NCBI RefSeq assembly: GCF_001050375.1 | Contig: NZ_KQ130489.1 | Span: 62,001 to 126,000, forward strand | Origin: Catenovulum maritimum | GTDB taxonomy: Bacteria > Pseudomonadota > Gammaproteobacteria > Enterobacterales > Alteromonadaceae | Length of the DNA: 64,000 nucleotides | Direction: 5' to 3' | Shown: positions 28,601 through 36,488 of the stretch, piece by piece | Layout: each line of letters starts with the position of its first letter | How positions within the stretch are numbered: the first letter of the stretch is position 1 | Program-made: the position numbers and the translations under genes | The notes under the pieces: model-generated | Databases searched by the model: none | What the model was told of the DNA's origin: nothing | The model's input: only the letters and a program-made list of their open reading frames with translations

Positions 28601-29548
28601 TCTCAACTTAAAGATAAACTACAAGGTAAAGTTGCTGAAACACTGACTAAAGTGGCGGATAAGGGGATAGAGCAACAAGGTCTGACTGAGTGGCCAAGTC
28701 TCAAAATACCTGAGGAATATTCACGTAAACAAGCAGGGTATGAAATTAAGGCTTACCCAGCGCTAGTCGATAAAAAGAATGATGTCGCGATTGAATTGTT
28801 CGATACTCAGTTACAAGCAAATTATGCCATGCTGGATGGTGTTGCGAGACTACTTTATCTAAATTTGCCATCAGTCAGAAGTTACTTACAGGATAAGCTG
28901 CCAAACAAGGCCAAATTAGGACTTTATTTTAATCCTTTCGGCAATATAAAAGTGTTAATTGAAGACTGTATTCTAGCTTGTATTAAGGATTATCTAGCTA
29001 GTCTGCCTTCTTTACCGAGAAGCCAATATGAGTATCAGCAATGCCGCGAATATTTAAGAGGTGAAATTGCCGATTTAGTTTTATCCGTTGCTGTGCAAGT
29101 AGAAAAATTACTTAGCCTATACAATGCAATTAATAAAAAGCTTAAAGGCAAAACTAGCTTCGATTTAATTCAAGCCCAATCGGATATCAAACAACAGTTA
29201 GAAAACTTAGTTTTTAAAGGGTTTGTATCTAGTCATGGGGTAAATAAATTAAAAGATGTTGAACGCTATTTAACTGCGATTGAGCGCAGATTAGAAAAGC
29301 TGCCTGTTGATCCTGTTCGAGATAGGTTAAATCGAGACCAAATTGAAAAGGTAATTCAAAACGCTGGCAAATTGGCTGGTTTATATCAAAAGGATAAATC
29401 TAACACAGCTGAAGTGAGTCAGTTTAGGTGGATGGTCGAGGAGCTTAGAGTTTCGTTTTTTGCGCAACAATTGGGGACTGCTTTTCCGGTTTCAACCAAA
29501 AGAGTGAACCAGTTTATAGAAGAATGTAAAAAAATGGGTGTTATTTAG
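25655..29548 (+). CDS. hrpA: ATP-dependent RNA helicase HrpA
   Basis: A 1297-residue DEAH-box helicase, almost the same length as E. coli HrpA (about 1300). Walker A GETGSGKTT is at residues 95-103, DEAH at 192-195, then SATID, NVAETSLTVPGI and QRAGRCGR, followed by the winged helix, OB fold and long HrpA-specific C-terminal region ending EELRVSFFAQQLGT. HrpA resolves stalled or collided ribosomes and processes mRNA. TTG 25655 is the only start that keeps the conserved N-terminus: an in-frame stop lies just upstream (TAG 25616) and no ATG follows nearby. See the finding on the overlapping terminator. Confidence 0.94.
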   Translation: MSQLNNQSLALLKAVYPANYYQLKKRFFNIKKITNQAQQQAKFTQWLAAVESSILFKQTRAQNLPKIEYPDLPVSDKRDEIVETIRNNQVVIIAGETGSGKTTQLPKMCLEAGCGLNGFIGHTQPRRLAARSVAARIAEELKTEIGQAVGFKVRFSDQTKAESYIKLMTDGILLAEIQQDKFLNQYDTIIIDEAHERSLNIDFIMGYLRQLLQRRPDLKVIITSATIDVEKFSKHFDQAPIIEVSGRSFPVEIRYRPLVDEDREKDDKDIIQAISDAVDELCDAGPGDILIFMNGEREIRDTADALNKLKLKHCEVLPLYARLSASEQNRIFQSHAGRRIVLSTNVAETSLTVPGIRYVIDPGTARISRYSARTKVQRLPIEAISQASANQRAGRCGRVAAGICIRLYAEDDFNNRPEFTDPEILRTNLASVILQMHALGLGDIEAFPFIQAPDSRNIKDGVNLLKEIGALNQHKQEIKLTKVGKQVASLPVDPRLGKMVITAEQLNCLREICIIVSGLSIQDPRERPSDKKQASDEKHKRFEDKESDFFSFIKLWNYIETQQDELSQNQFRKLCKAEFLNYLRIKEWQDIVYQLSESIKDLGWRINTNDAGYQPIHQALISGLLSHLGNKKPDQGYLGARNSQFLVFPGSALAKTKAKWVMAAELVETSRLFARVVAKIEPEWVETYAQHLVNKKYDEAHWEKKRGSVVAFESQVLYGLTIVHKRRVQYSKIDPVVSREIFIREALVNGEINLKEDFIQHNTQLVDDVELLEAKTRRRDILADESDLFDFYASKIPDNICDTASFKHWWKQQKASTPKLLHMTEADLMKHEAEHITKDAFPDVWQQGNLRLPLEYVFEPSQQADGINLIIPLALINQIEDTGFDWGIPGYRHALIVALIKSLPKSLRKNFVPAPNYADACLQNLVNQEGSFVAAVAKQLLRMTGVRVEEDDWDLTQIPSHLRFNFKVVDEKSKVILIGKDLSQLKDKLQGKVAETLTKVADKGIEQQGLTEWPSLKIPEEYSRKQAGYEIKAYPALVDKKNDVAIELFDTQLQANYAMLDGVARLLYLNLPSVRSYLQDKLPNKAKLGLYFNPFGNIKVLIEDCILACIKDYLASLPSLPRSQYEYQQCREYLRGEIADLVLSVAVQVEKLLSLYNAINKKLKGKTSFDLIQAQSDIKQQLENLVFKGFVSSHGVNKLKDVERYLTAIERRLEKLPVDPVRDRLNRDQIEKVIQNAGKLAGLYQKDKSNTAEVSQFRWMVEELRVSFFAQQLGTAFPVSTKRVNQFIEECKKMGVI

Positions 29549-29652
29549 CCATAAATTTATGCTACTTTATCTGACGTTAACAAAATGTTTGAATTATACA
29601 TAGTTCATCCACTGAATTAGATTTGTGAATATGTAAAACATAGGAGATGTAT

Positions 29653-29952
29653 ATGATAGGGCATGATGATCAGCGTTCTTATTACCGCATGATGATAAAT
29701 GCAGAATGTATTTTGGTTGTTAATAGTGTTGAAGCACCACAGCAATTCAATGCAATTTGTCGCGATTTAAGTGCAAACGGAATGGCTGTCGAAATTAATC
29801 AAGAAATTGAAGCTGGTGAAGATGTCAGTGTTAAAATTAATTCGACTAATATTCAAATACCTTCATTAACCGCAAAAGGAAAAGTGTTGCGTAGTCGTAA
29901 AGAAGCAGACAATTTATTTGTAGTAGGAATTGAAATAATCGATTTAGCTTAA
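29653..29952 (+). CDS. PilZ domain protein
   Basis: A protein of 99 residues that is a single PilZ domain. Both c-di-GMP binding motifs are present: the RxxxR-type QRSYYR at residues 7-12 and DLSANG at 38-43. It should be a cytosolic c-di-GMP receptor; the target is unknown. I chose ATG 29653, with AGGAG at six bases; ATG 29647 would place the start almost on the ribosome binding site. It is 20 bases before a secreted coiled-coil protein gene and may be cotranscribed with it. Confidence 0.88.
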   Translation: MIGHDDQRSYYRMMINAECILVVNSVEAPQQFNAICRDLSANGMAVEINQEIEAGEDVSVKINSTNIQIPSLTAKGKVLRSRKEADNLFVVGIEIIDLA

Positions 29953-29972
29953 AATTAAAAGGAGTTTTTTGA

Positions 29973-30848
29973 ATGCTGAAAGATTACAAAAGTTATACTT
30001 TATTAGGTCTCTTGTGTTTAAACTCGACTATTGTTTTTGCTAATAGTCCAGATGATTTATTTAAAGAGCTAGATTTTGAAATGGGTGGTTGTAGTGCGCA
30101 ACTTGAACAAGCTAAACAAACTATTTCAAGTTTAACATTGGAAGTTAAGGACTATCAAAATCTATCGAATGAAAGGGATAAATTAAATATAAAAGTAAAA
30201 GCTTATCAAAAGTTACTTGCGGTTAAAGATGCTAAAATTAACCAATTTAATTCATCTGCTACTTACACAAAAAACGATTCATCTGAATTAACTTCGCTAA
30301 AAAAAGAGAACTCTCATTTAACAGGTGAACTAGTCATTGCTAATGCGGAACTAGAACGTTTGCAGGCTCAAAATAAAATATTATTGTCGGCGCTGGCTAA
30401 TCGGGATAAATCTACATCAGTAAGTGCGGCCAAAATACAAACCCCAACTCCCAGTACCCAGAATCAAACTGAAAGCCAAGTTGCGGGTCATACTCTAGTC
30501 AATATTAAATCTTGTCGGCAACTAGAAAAGGTCGTTAGCTGCAGTCTAAATATAAAGTCTCAAAATGTTGATTCTGAGTTGTATACAAAATTATCAAAAA
30601 CAGTTTTTTATAGTGGCATTGGTAATAAATATACAGTCGATGATTATGCTGTTGGTAATGTAAAAAGTAAGAGACGTTATAGTTCGTCTCATATTGAAGC
30701 AAAACTAATTGCTAATATTGATACTGAAATTAAATTGAATTTCAATAATGTTGAAGTCAATACGCGTGAGATCAGCAAGCTTGAATTACCTTTAACTATC
30801 GGTGGGGAAGAATATAGACTCGCTTTTAGAACAATTTCAATTTTATAA
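29973..30848 (+). CDS. Secreted coiled-coil protein, unknown function
   Basis: A 291-residue protein with a signal peptide (LLGLLCLNSTIVFA, cleavage near residue 24), a coiled coil at about 45-140 (EQAKQTISSLTLEVKDYQN onwards), a Ser/Thr/Gln-rich linker, and a C-terminal beta-rich domain of about 110 residues starting at SCRQLEKVVSCSLNI. I do not recognise a family. AAAAGGAG precedes the start. It follows a PilZ gene closely, so a c-di-GMP-linked envelope role is possible but unproven. Confidence 0.7.
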   Translation: MLKDYKSYTLLGLLCLNSTIVFANSPDDLFKELDFEMGGCSAQLEQAKQTISSLTLEVKDYQNLSNERDKLNIKVKAYQKLLAVKDAKINQFNSSATYTKNDSSELTSLKKENSHLTGELVIANAELERLQAQNKILLSALANRDKSTSVSAAKIQTPTPSTQNQTESQVAGHTLVNIKSCRQLEKVVSCSLNIKSQNVDSELYTKLSKTVFYSGIGNKYTVDDYAVGNVKSKRRYSSSHIEAKLIANIDTEIKLNFNNVEVNTREISKLELPLTIGGEEYRLAFRTISIL

Positions 30849-30874
30849 TTTTACAGCTTAAAATCGGTATATAA

Positions 30875-30900
30875 AAAAGCCGTTCAATTGAACGGCTTTT
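30875..30900. terminator. Bidirectional terminator
   Basis: A perfect 26-base palindrome, AAAAGCCGTTCAA (30875-30887) with its complement (30888-30900), with A- and T-tracts on both sides. It lies between the secreted coiled-coil gene and the convergent xylA and can stop transcription from both. Confidence 0.88.
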
Positions 30901-30929
30901 GATGATTAGGACGTCAATCAAACAATCAC

Positions 30930-32261
30930 TTAGATGTATTGGTTGATGATGTTTTCGAATAATTCTTGCTTACCTGAGATTTGCTCTGGTTCGCCAACCG
31001 CTGTACCGATTTCTGCTAACTCTTCTAGGGTTAACTTACCTTCAGTAAACTCTTTACCTTTACCTTCTTCCCAAGTTGAATAACGTTGAGCACGTAATTC
31101 TTTATACTTAGATTTAGTTAAGATTTCGTCAGCTACGATTAATGAGCGAGCGAATGTATCCATACCGCCGATATGACCTAGGAAAATATCTTCCATATCA
31201 GTTGATTCACGACGAGTTTTCGCATCAAAGTTAACACCACCGCCTTGTAAACCACCTGCTTCTAGGAAGACAAGCATAGCTTCGGTTGTTTCATTGATAT
31301 TGTTAGGGAATTGGTCTGTATCCCAGCTATTTTGATAATCACCACGGTTAGCGTCAATTGAGCCTAAAATGTTATTATCAGCAGCAACTTGTAACTCATG
31401 TTGGAATGTATGGCTAGCAAGTGTCGCATGGTTAACTTCAATGTTTACTTTGAAATCGTCAGCTAAACCGTATTTGTTTAAGAAACCAGAAACAGTCGCT
31501 GTATCAAAGTCATACTGGTGCTTAGTTGGTTCCATTGGCTTCGGCTCGATGAAGAAGTAACCTTCAAAACCATTTTTACGAGCATAGTCTTTTGCCATAT
31601 GTAACCACTGTGCAAAATTGTCTAGCTCTTGCTTCATATTGGTATTTAATAATGAGATGTAACCTTCACGGCCTCCCCAAAATACATAGTTTTCGCCATT
31701 TAGCTTGATAGTTGCATCAATTGCTAACTTAAGCTGAGCACCTGCACGAGCTAGAGTTGGGAAATGTGGGTTAGTACCAGCACCATTCATGTATCTAGGG
31801 TTTGAGAATAAGTTAGCAGTACCCCATAACAATTTAACGCCAGAAGCATCTTGTTTTTCTTTTGCGTAGTCTGTGATGAAATCTAACTTTTGACCGAATT
31901 CAGTTACAGATGAATCTTCTTCGTCGATTAAATCTGTGTCGTGGAAACAGTAGTAAGGCAAATTCATTTTTGTGAAGAACTCAAAAGCAGCATCCATTTT
32001 AGCGGTTGCACGGCCTTTAGCATCTTTTGGATTGTTCCACTCAAAACGTTGTGGACCAGGACCAAATGGGTCGTGACCTTGGCCACAGAAAGTATGCCAA
32101 TAACAACCTGCAAAACGTAACCAATCTTTCATTGGTTTGCCTGCTACGATACGCTCAGCATCATACCATTTGAATGCAAATGGGTTGTCTGAATCACGGC
32201 CTTCAAATTGGATTTGACCAACCGATGGAAAATACTCTTTATCACCTAAAACTACGCTCAT
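30930..32261 (-). CDS. xylA: Xylose isomerase
   Basis: A 443-residue enzyme converting D-xylose to D-xylulose. It has the class II pattern: FHDTDL (His and Asp of the active site), the metal site [18 protein letters not shown], and [19 protein letters not shown] at the end of the barrel. Length is normal (about 440). It is downstream of xylB on the same strand, with a hairpin between them, an order opposite to that of E. coli xylAB. No xylose transporter or xylR gene is within reach. Confidence 0.96.
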   Translation of the reverse strand: MSVVLGDKEYFPSVGQIQFEGRDSDNPFAFKWYDAERIVAGKPMKDWLRFAGCYWHTFCGQGHDPFGPGPQRFEWNNPKDAKGRATAKMDAAFEFFTKMNLPYYCFHDTDLIDEEDSSVTEFGQKLDFITDYAKEKQDASGVKLLWGTANLFSNPRYMNGAGTNPHFPTLARAGAQLKLAIDATIKLNGENYVFWGGREGYISLLNTNMKQELDNFAQWLHMAKDYARKNGFEGYFFIEPKPMEPTKHQYDFDTATVSGFLNKYGLADDFKVNIEVNHATLASHTFQHELQVAADNNILGSIDANRGDYQNSWDTDQFPNNINETTEAMLVFLEAGGLQGGGVNFDAKTRRESTDMEDIFLGHIGGMDTFARSLIVADEILTKSKYKELRAQRYSTWEEGKGKEFTEGKLTLEELAEIGTAVGEPEQISGKQELFENIINQYI

Positions 32262-32310
32262 ATTGAACCTCTAGTTATTTTACTAATTAAGCTATGCTTA
32301 GAATTTTAAA

Positions 32311-32330
32311 AATGAGATGCAAACATCTCT
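32311..32330 (-). terminator. Hairpin between xylB and xylA
   Basis: On the minus strand GAGATG-TTTG-CATCTC forms a 6-bp stem with a 4-base loop followed by ATTTTTAAAA. It lies about 20 bases after the xylB stop and 50 before the xylA start, so it could give partial termination or an RNA processing site. A second AGAGATG copy is nearer to xylB. Confidence 0.55.
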
Positions 32331-32350
32331 ATGTTTTAAATAGAGATGTT

Positions 32351-33835
32351 TTACAACTCTAAATATTTTTTCCAGTTTTGATATGCGTTTGCATATTGAT
32401 CTACTTTTTGGTTATCAGGCTGATAACTTTCTAAAATAGATAATCCGTTAAACATTTCTTGGCGGTTGGTGTAATAACCTAAACCGAACCCTGCGCCTCG
32501 AGCTGCGCCATCAGCGCCATCTGTATCGTATAATTCAACACTGGTTTCACAACTGTTGACAAAAGCATCGACAAAGATAGGGCTTAAGAACATATTGCCT
32601 TTACCAGCTCTAACGAGATCGCTACTCACGCCCATTTCTTTTAGGACATCAAAACCATATTTGAGGGCGAATACTATGCCTTCTTGTGCACCGCGAACGA
32701 TATGACCTAAGTGGTGACGATTAAAATCAACACCACGTATGTGACCACCAATATTTTTATTTTGAAGTACGCGCTCAGCACCGTTACCGAATGGGTGAAG
32801 TACTAGGCCATCTGCGCCTATTTCGACATCATCAGCAAATGCATTTAAGGCTGGATATGAAATTTCGCCATTACCGACATTTAATAAACTTCTGACCCAG
32901 CTATATAGACGGCCTGTGCCATTTACACAGAGTAAAACGCCATTTCTTGGGTTTTCTTCAGTATGTGAAACGTGTTGGAATGTATTCACTCGCGATTTAG
33001 GGTCAAATGCATTCTTATCTGTTACTGCATAGATAACACCAGAAGTACCAGCAGTCGCGGCAACTTCTCCAGGTTCCATAACGTTAAGAGAAAGGGCATT
33101 GTTTGGTTGATCGCCACCTCTATAAGTTACTTTTATACCTGAGCGTAACCCTAACGCTTTAGCTGCTGTTTCAGATACTTGACCTTGATCTCCAAAACTC
33201 GGTACTAGGTTTGGAATCAGTGATTTGGCAAAACCATAATCTTCGGTTAGTAATTCCGCGATGTCACCCGTTTCAAAATCCCACAGCATACCTTCGCTTA
33301 AACCTGAGCTGGTGGTATTGATTTCACCCGTTAATTTCATTGCAATGAAATCTCCAGGAAGCATTATCTTATCTATTTGGCTGTAAATTTCAGCTTGATT
33401 ATCTTTAACCCATTTTAATTTAGAAGCCGTGAAGTTACCCGGCGAATTAAGTAAATGAGTTAAACACTTGTCTTGACCAATGCGATTAAAAGCTTGTTCA
33501 CCAATTTCAACCGCTCGGCTATCACACCAAATAATTGCAGGGCGAAGGACTTGTTGATTTTTGTCGACACAAACCAAACCATGCATTTGGTACGAAATAC
33601 CAATAGCTTCAATTTGTTGCGGATCAAAGTCCGCATTTGTGAATAATTCTTGGCAAGCAGATTTAATACATTCCCACCAAGTTTCAGGTGATTGCTCAGC
33701 GAAACCAGCTTGTGGTGCTTGTATTGCTAGTTCAGTTTTAGGAAAATTGGTCGCAGCGACACTTTTACCTGTTTTTGCATCTAAAACTGAAACTTTAGTT
33801 GAAGAGCTGCCAATATCAAGACCGAGAAAATACAT
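32351..33835 (-). CDS. xylB: Xylulokinase
   Basis: A 494-residue FGGY-family sugar kinase that phosphorylates D-xylulose for entry to the pentose phosphate pathway. The N-terminal phosphate loop is GLDIGSSSTKVSVLD, followed by YQMHGLV (substrate), VTYRGGDQPNNALSL, and the C-terminal ATP-binding GADGAARGAGFGLGY. Length and pattern are those of XylB and not of glycerol or gluconate kinase, and the xylA neighbour confirms it. It is the first gene of the xyl unit. Confidence 0.94.
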   Translation of the reverse strand: MYFLGLDIGSSSTKVSVLDAKTGKSVAATNFPKTELAIQAPQAGFAEQSPETWWECIKSACQELFTNADFDPQQIEAIGISYQMHGLVCVDKNQQVLRPAIIWCDSRAVEIGEQAFNRIGQDKCLTHLLNSPGNFTASKLKWVKDNQAEIYSQIDKIMLPGDFIAMKLTGEINTTSSGLSEGMLWDFETGDIAELLTEDYGFAKSLIPNLVPSFGDQGQVSETAAKALGLRSGIKVTYRGGDQPNNALSLNVMEPGEVAATAGTSGVIYAVTDKNAFDPKSRVNTFQHVSHTEENPRNGVLLCVNGTGRLYSWVRSLLNVGNGEISYPALNAFADDVEIGADGLVLHPFGNGAERVLQNKNIGGHIRGVDFNRHHLGHIVRGAQEGIVFALKYGFDVLKEMGVSSDLVRAGKGNMFLSPIFVDAFVNSCETSVELYDTDGADGAARGAGFGLGYYTNRQEMFNGLSILESYQPDNQKVDQYANAYQNWKKYLEL

Positions 33836-33918
33836 AACTAAATATCACCTTTAAGCGACTAAATTAAAGTAGAGGCAGCTAATAGTTGCCAAATTGTTAA
33901 TGATTAGTTTAGGTATGT

Positions 33919-33941
33919 TTTACACTTGCCACAAGTGTTAA
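33919..33941. promoter_or_regulatory. Operator-like inverted repeat upstream of xylB
   Basis: TTTACACTTG (33919-33928) and CAAGTGTTAA (33932-33941) are half-sites that match at 9 of 10 positions around CCA. It is about 85-105 bases before the xylB ATG. There is no T-tract in either direction, so a repressor or activator site is more likely than a terminator. The regulator is not in the window. Confidence 0.55.
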
Positions 33942-33980
33942 ATGTTGTAGTTTATGTATAATATTTACTATTTCTGTGAG

Positions 33981-35177
33981 TTAGCCATTCATTGAGTGCC
34001 AATGGTGTAACCAGTTGTTCAATTTTCTATACGGCATGGGTTTAGCGATATAAAAACCTTGGATTAGATCACAGCCCAAATGGCAAACCATTTGCCATTC
34101 TTTTAAGGTTTCTATCCCTTCTAAAGTAACTTTCATACCAAGCCTTTTACTCATGGCGATCATGGATTCTAAAGTACTTCTTTCGCTTTCGTTGTTAATA
34201 GCATTTTTGATAAATTTTCTATCTATCTTAATTTCGTTAAAAGGGAACTCTAACAATCTTTCAATCGAAGAATAACCTGTACCAAAGTCATCAATTGCTA
34301 AGTTGATTCCATGCATAGACAGACGGCTTAATACTTCTAGCATGTTAATTTGGTTGCTACTCAGGCAGCTTTCAGTGATCTCAAGTGTTAAATAATTGGC
34401 AGGCACACCATACTTATCAAGCTGTTCAAAAATAAAATTAGGCAAATCTAAATCTGCTAATAACAAGGCTGATATATTTACTGCAACGGATAAGGTTTTA
34501 TCTTGGTGTCTAAAAGCCCCCCAATTCGATAATAAATTAGTGAGCTGTTGCATAGTTAGGTGTTTTATCAGTGAATTTTTTTCTAATTCTTCAATAAAAC
34601 AATCGGGCATTAACATGCCTTTTGAAGGATGATTCATTCGTGCCAACGCCTCAATACCAATGACTTCTCGGGTAGATGCGCTAATGATGGGTTGATAAAA
34701 AATTTCGAAATGTTGTTCGTCTAATGCTCTAATTAACTCGTATATTCTAAGCTGATTGGGCTTGTCGTATTGTCTATGACCAGTATCTTCTTTAGCTAAT
34801 TTAAGTGCATTTAAAACACTTGCTTCAGTAACTGGTTTGATAATGCTGCCAATTAAATTGAGTTTGTAATTTTTAGCTAACTTCTCAACCGAATTAATGA
34901 CACGTGCAGACATAGAACTCATAATAATAAGCTGGCCTTTGAATTCAGTTTGGTTTAACAAACGAATAAACTCAACGCCATCAATACCAGGTATGTTTAG
35001 ATCACAAAATATAAGGTTAGGTTGGACTGCTTGGCTTTCTATATAGCCGAGGGCATCCATTGCCATATTAAAACTACTGATACTTTTGACCGAAGCTTTG
35101 GTGAGTATTACTTGCATTAAATCTGTAATCGCACGGCTGTCATCTAATACTAAGCAATTTAAATCTGAATAATCCAT
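33981..35177 (-). CDS. Response regulator with EAL phosphodiesterase domain
   Basis: A 398-residue REC-EAL protein. Receiver at residues 5-125, acceptor Asp59 in FCDLNIPG. The EAL domain follows at about 150-390 with IEALAR, EITES, IDDFGTGYSS, KIDRKFI, EGIE and QGFYIAKP, so the metal and c-di-GMP residues are present and it is probably an active phosphodiesterase. ATG 35177 has AGGA six bases upstream; the frame is open to 35210. No histidine kinase is beside it. Confidence 0.9.
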   Translation of the reverse strand: MDYSDLNCLVLDDSRAITDLMQVILTKASVKSISSFNMAMDALGYIESQAVQPNLIFCDLNIPGIDGVEFIRLLNQTEFKGQLIIMSSMSARVINSVEKLAKNYKLNLIGSIIKPVTEASVLNALKLAKEDTGHRQYDKPNQLRIYELIRALDEQHFEIFYQPIISASTREVIGIEALARMNHPSKGMLMPDCFIEELEKNSLIKHLTMQQLTNLLSNWGAFRHQDKTLSVAVNISALLLADLDLPNFIFEQLDKYGVPANYLTLEITESCLSSNQINMLEVLSRLSMHGINLAIDDFGTGYSSIERLLEFPFNEIKIDRKFIKNAINNESERSTLESMIAMSKRLGMKVTLEGIETLKEWQMVCHLGCDLIQGFYIAKPMPYRKLNNWLHHWHSMNG

Positions 35178-35240
35178 ATCCATTCCTGATTTTATTAAAT
35201 ATAAATCCAACTAAAATTATAGAGGAAAATTATTTTTGTG

Positions 35241-35319
35241 CCTAACTCAAACCTAAAATTAGTTGCATAATATTTGAGTTAGGTTAAGTTTCTATCATTA
35301 TAATTTTAATAATAGAAAC
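35241..35319. repeat. Two inverted repeats in a divergent promoter region
   Basis: CCTAACTCAAA (35241-35251) and TTTGAGTTAGG (35273-35283) are a perfect 11-bp inverted repeat 21 bases apart. Just after them GTTTCTAT (35288-35295) and ATAGAAAC (35312-35319) form an 8-bp repeat 16 bases apart, ending eight bases before the lactonase start. They lie between the REC-EAL gene and the lactonase gene and could be regulator sites. Confidence 0.55.
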
Positions 35320-35326
35320 ATGATAA

Positions 35327-36424
35327 ATGAACAGAATTACGACAAGATTATTCACCTTAGCTTTGGCCTCTAGTTTTATACAAAGTGCAAATGCAGAAAT
35401 TTTAGAATTTGCTGTTTCTAGTGATGATAAAGGTGATAAGTCTGGTGTTTATAAAGTCCAAATAGATACTACTAATCAAGCCTACAAAGTCGACCAAATA
35501 ATTAAAACAACCGATCCGTCATATATAGATATAGATTCAGCTTCACAAAGAATCTTTGCTGTTAATGAAGAGCCTAATTCAGGTGCTTTTGTTTATCGGC
35601 TTAACAAGGATAAATGGCAATTAGAAACGCAATTGACGGGATTAGGCGATTACCCATGTCATATAAGTTTTAACTCAGTGACAAACATGGTTTCGGTTGC
35701 GACTTATGTTTCACCTCATGTGAGTTTGTTGGAATATAAAGAAAACAGATTGAATTTAGTTAAGACTTTTAAACACCAAGGCAAAGGAAAACTGCCAAGG
35801 CAAGATTCGCCACATCCACATTGGTCTGGCTGGTCTCCAGAAGGAAAGTTCTTATACTCAGTAGATTTGGGCATAGATGAAATAAAGCATTATTATTTCG
35901 ATGAGAATTCTCAGGCTTGGGCAAGTAAAACGGCCGTTAAACTTGATGCTGGTGATGGGCCTAGGCATTTAGCTTTTCATCCATACCGTAATTTTGCGTA
36001 CTTAATCAATGAGATTTCAAATACTTTAGTGGTTTTAGAGCAAGATTTACTAACAGGTCAGCTAATAGTAAAACAAAGGTTAAATACGCTTGATCCAAAT
36101 TGGACTAAGCATAGCCAAGCGGCTGCTATTAGGTTGTCTGATGACGGTCAATACATTTATGTCGCCAATCGCGGAGAAAACTCAATTGCTGTATTTAAAA
36201 TTGATCAGCTCGGTGAAGCGAAACATATTCAATCTATTTCCACTGGTGGTAACTGGCCTAGAGATTTTAATTTTTCTGAAAATCAAGATTATATTTTAGT
36301 CGGAAATAAAAAAGATCATAAATTAAATCTATTCACACGCGATGTTAAAACTGGTCTATTGGCGGCCACAAATATTAGTGTCCCAATTATGACACCTAAA
36401 TTTGTCGAGTTTTGGCCTTTTTAA
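35327..36424 (+). CDS. Periplasmic lactonase-family beta-propeller protein
   Basis: A 365-residue protein with a cleavable signal peptide (LFTLALASSFIQSANA) and a seven-bladed propeller of the Pgl-type lactonase family. Visible marks are PHPHWSGWSPEGKFLYSVDLGIDEI, GDGPRHLAFHPYRNFAYLINE, and the final blade GNWPRDFNFS. Cytosolic members hydrolyse 6-phosphogluconolactone, but an exported one more likely acts on other sugar lactones. It is 1.4 kb from xylBA, so an aldonolactone from xylose or other sugars is a reasonable guess, no more. Confidence 0.8.
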   Translation: MNRITTRLFTLALASSFIQSANAEILEFAVSSDDKGDKSGVYKVQIDTTNQAYKVDQIIKTTDPSYIDIDSASQRIFAVNEEPNSGAFVYRLNKDKWQLETQLTGLGDYPCHISFNSVTNMVSVATYVSPHVSLLEYKENRLNLVKTFKHQGKGKLPRQDSPHPHWSGWSPEGKFLYSVDLGIDEIKHYYFDENSQAWASKTAVKLDAGDGPRHLAFHPYRNFAYLINEISNTLVVLEQDLLTGQLIVKQRLNTLDPNWTKHSQAAAIRLSDDGQYIYVANRGENSIAVFKIDQLGEAKHIQSISTGGNWPRDFNFSENQDYILVGNKKDHKLNLFTRDVKTGLLAATNISVPIMTPKFVEFWPF

Positions 36425-36456
36425 CAAGTGTCCAATTTGTATTCGTTCTGGTTTTA

Positions 36457-36488
36457 AGAAAAGCGAGCTATAATTGGTTCGCTTTTCT
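36457..36488. terminator. Hairpin between convergent lactonase and radD genes
   Basis: AGAAAAGCGA (36457-36466) pairs with TCGCTTTTCT (36479-36488) over 10 bp around a 12-base loop. The right arm lies inside the last radD codons. The stem has little T-tract, so its strength is uncertain. Confidence 0.45.
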
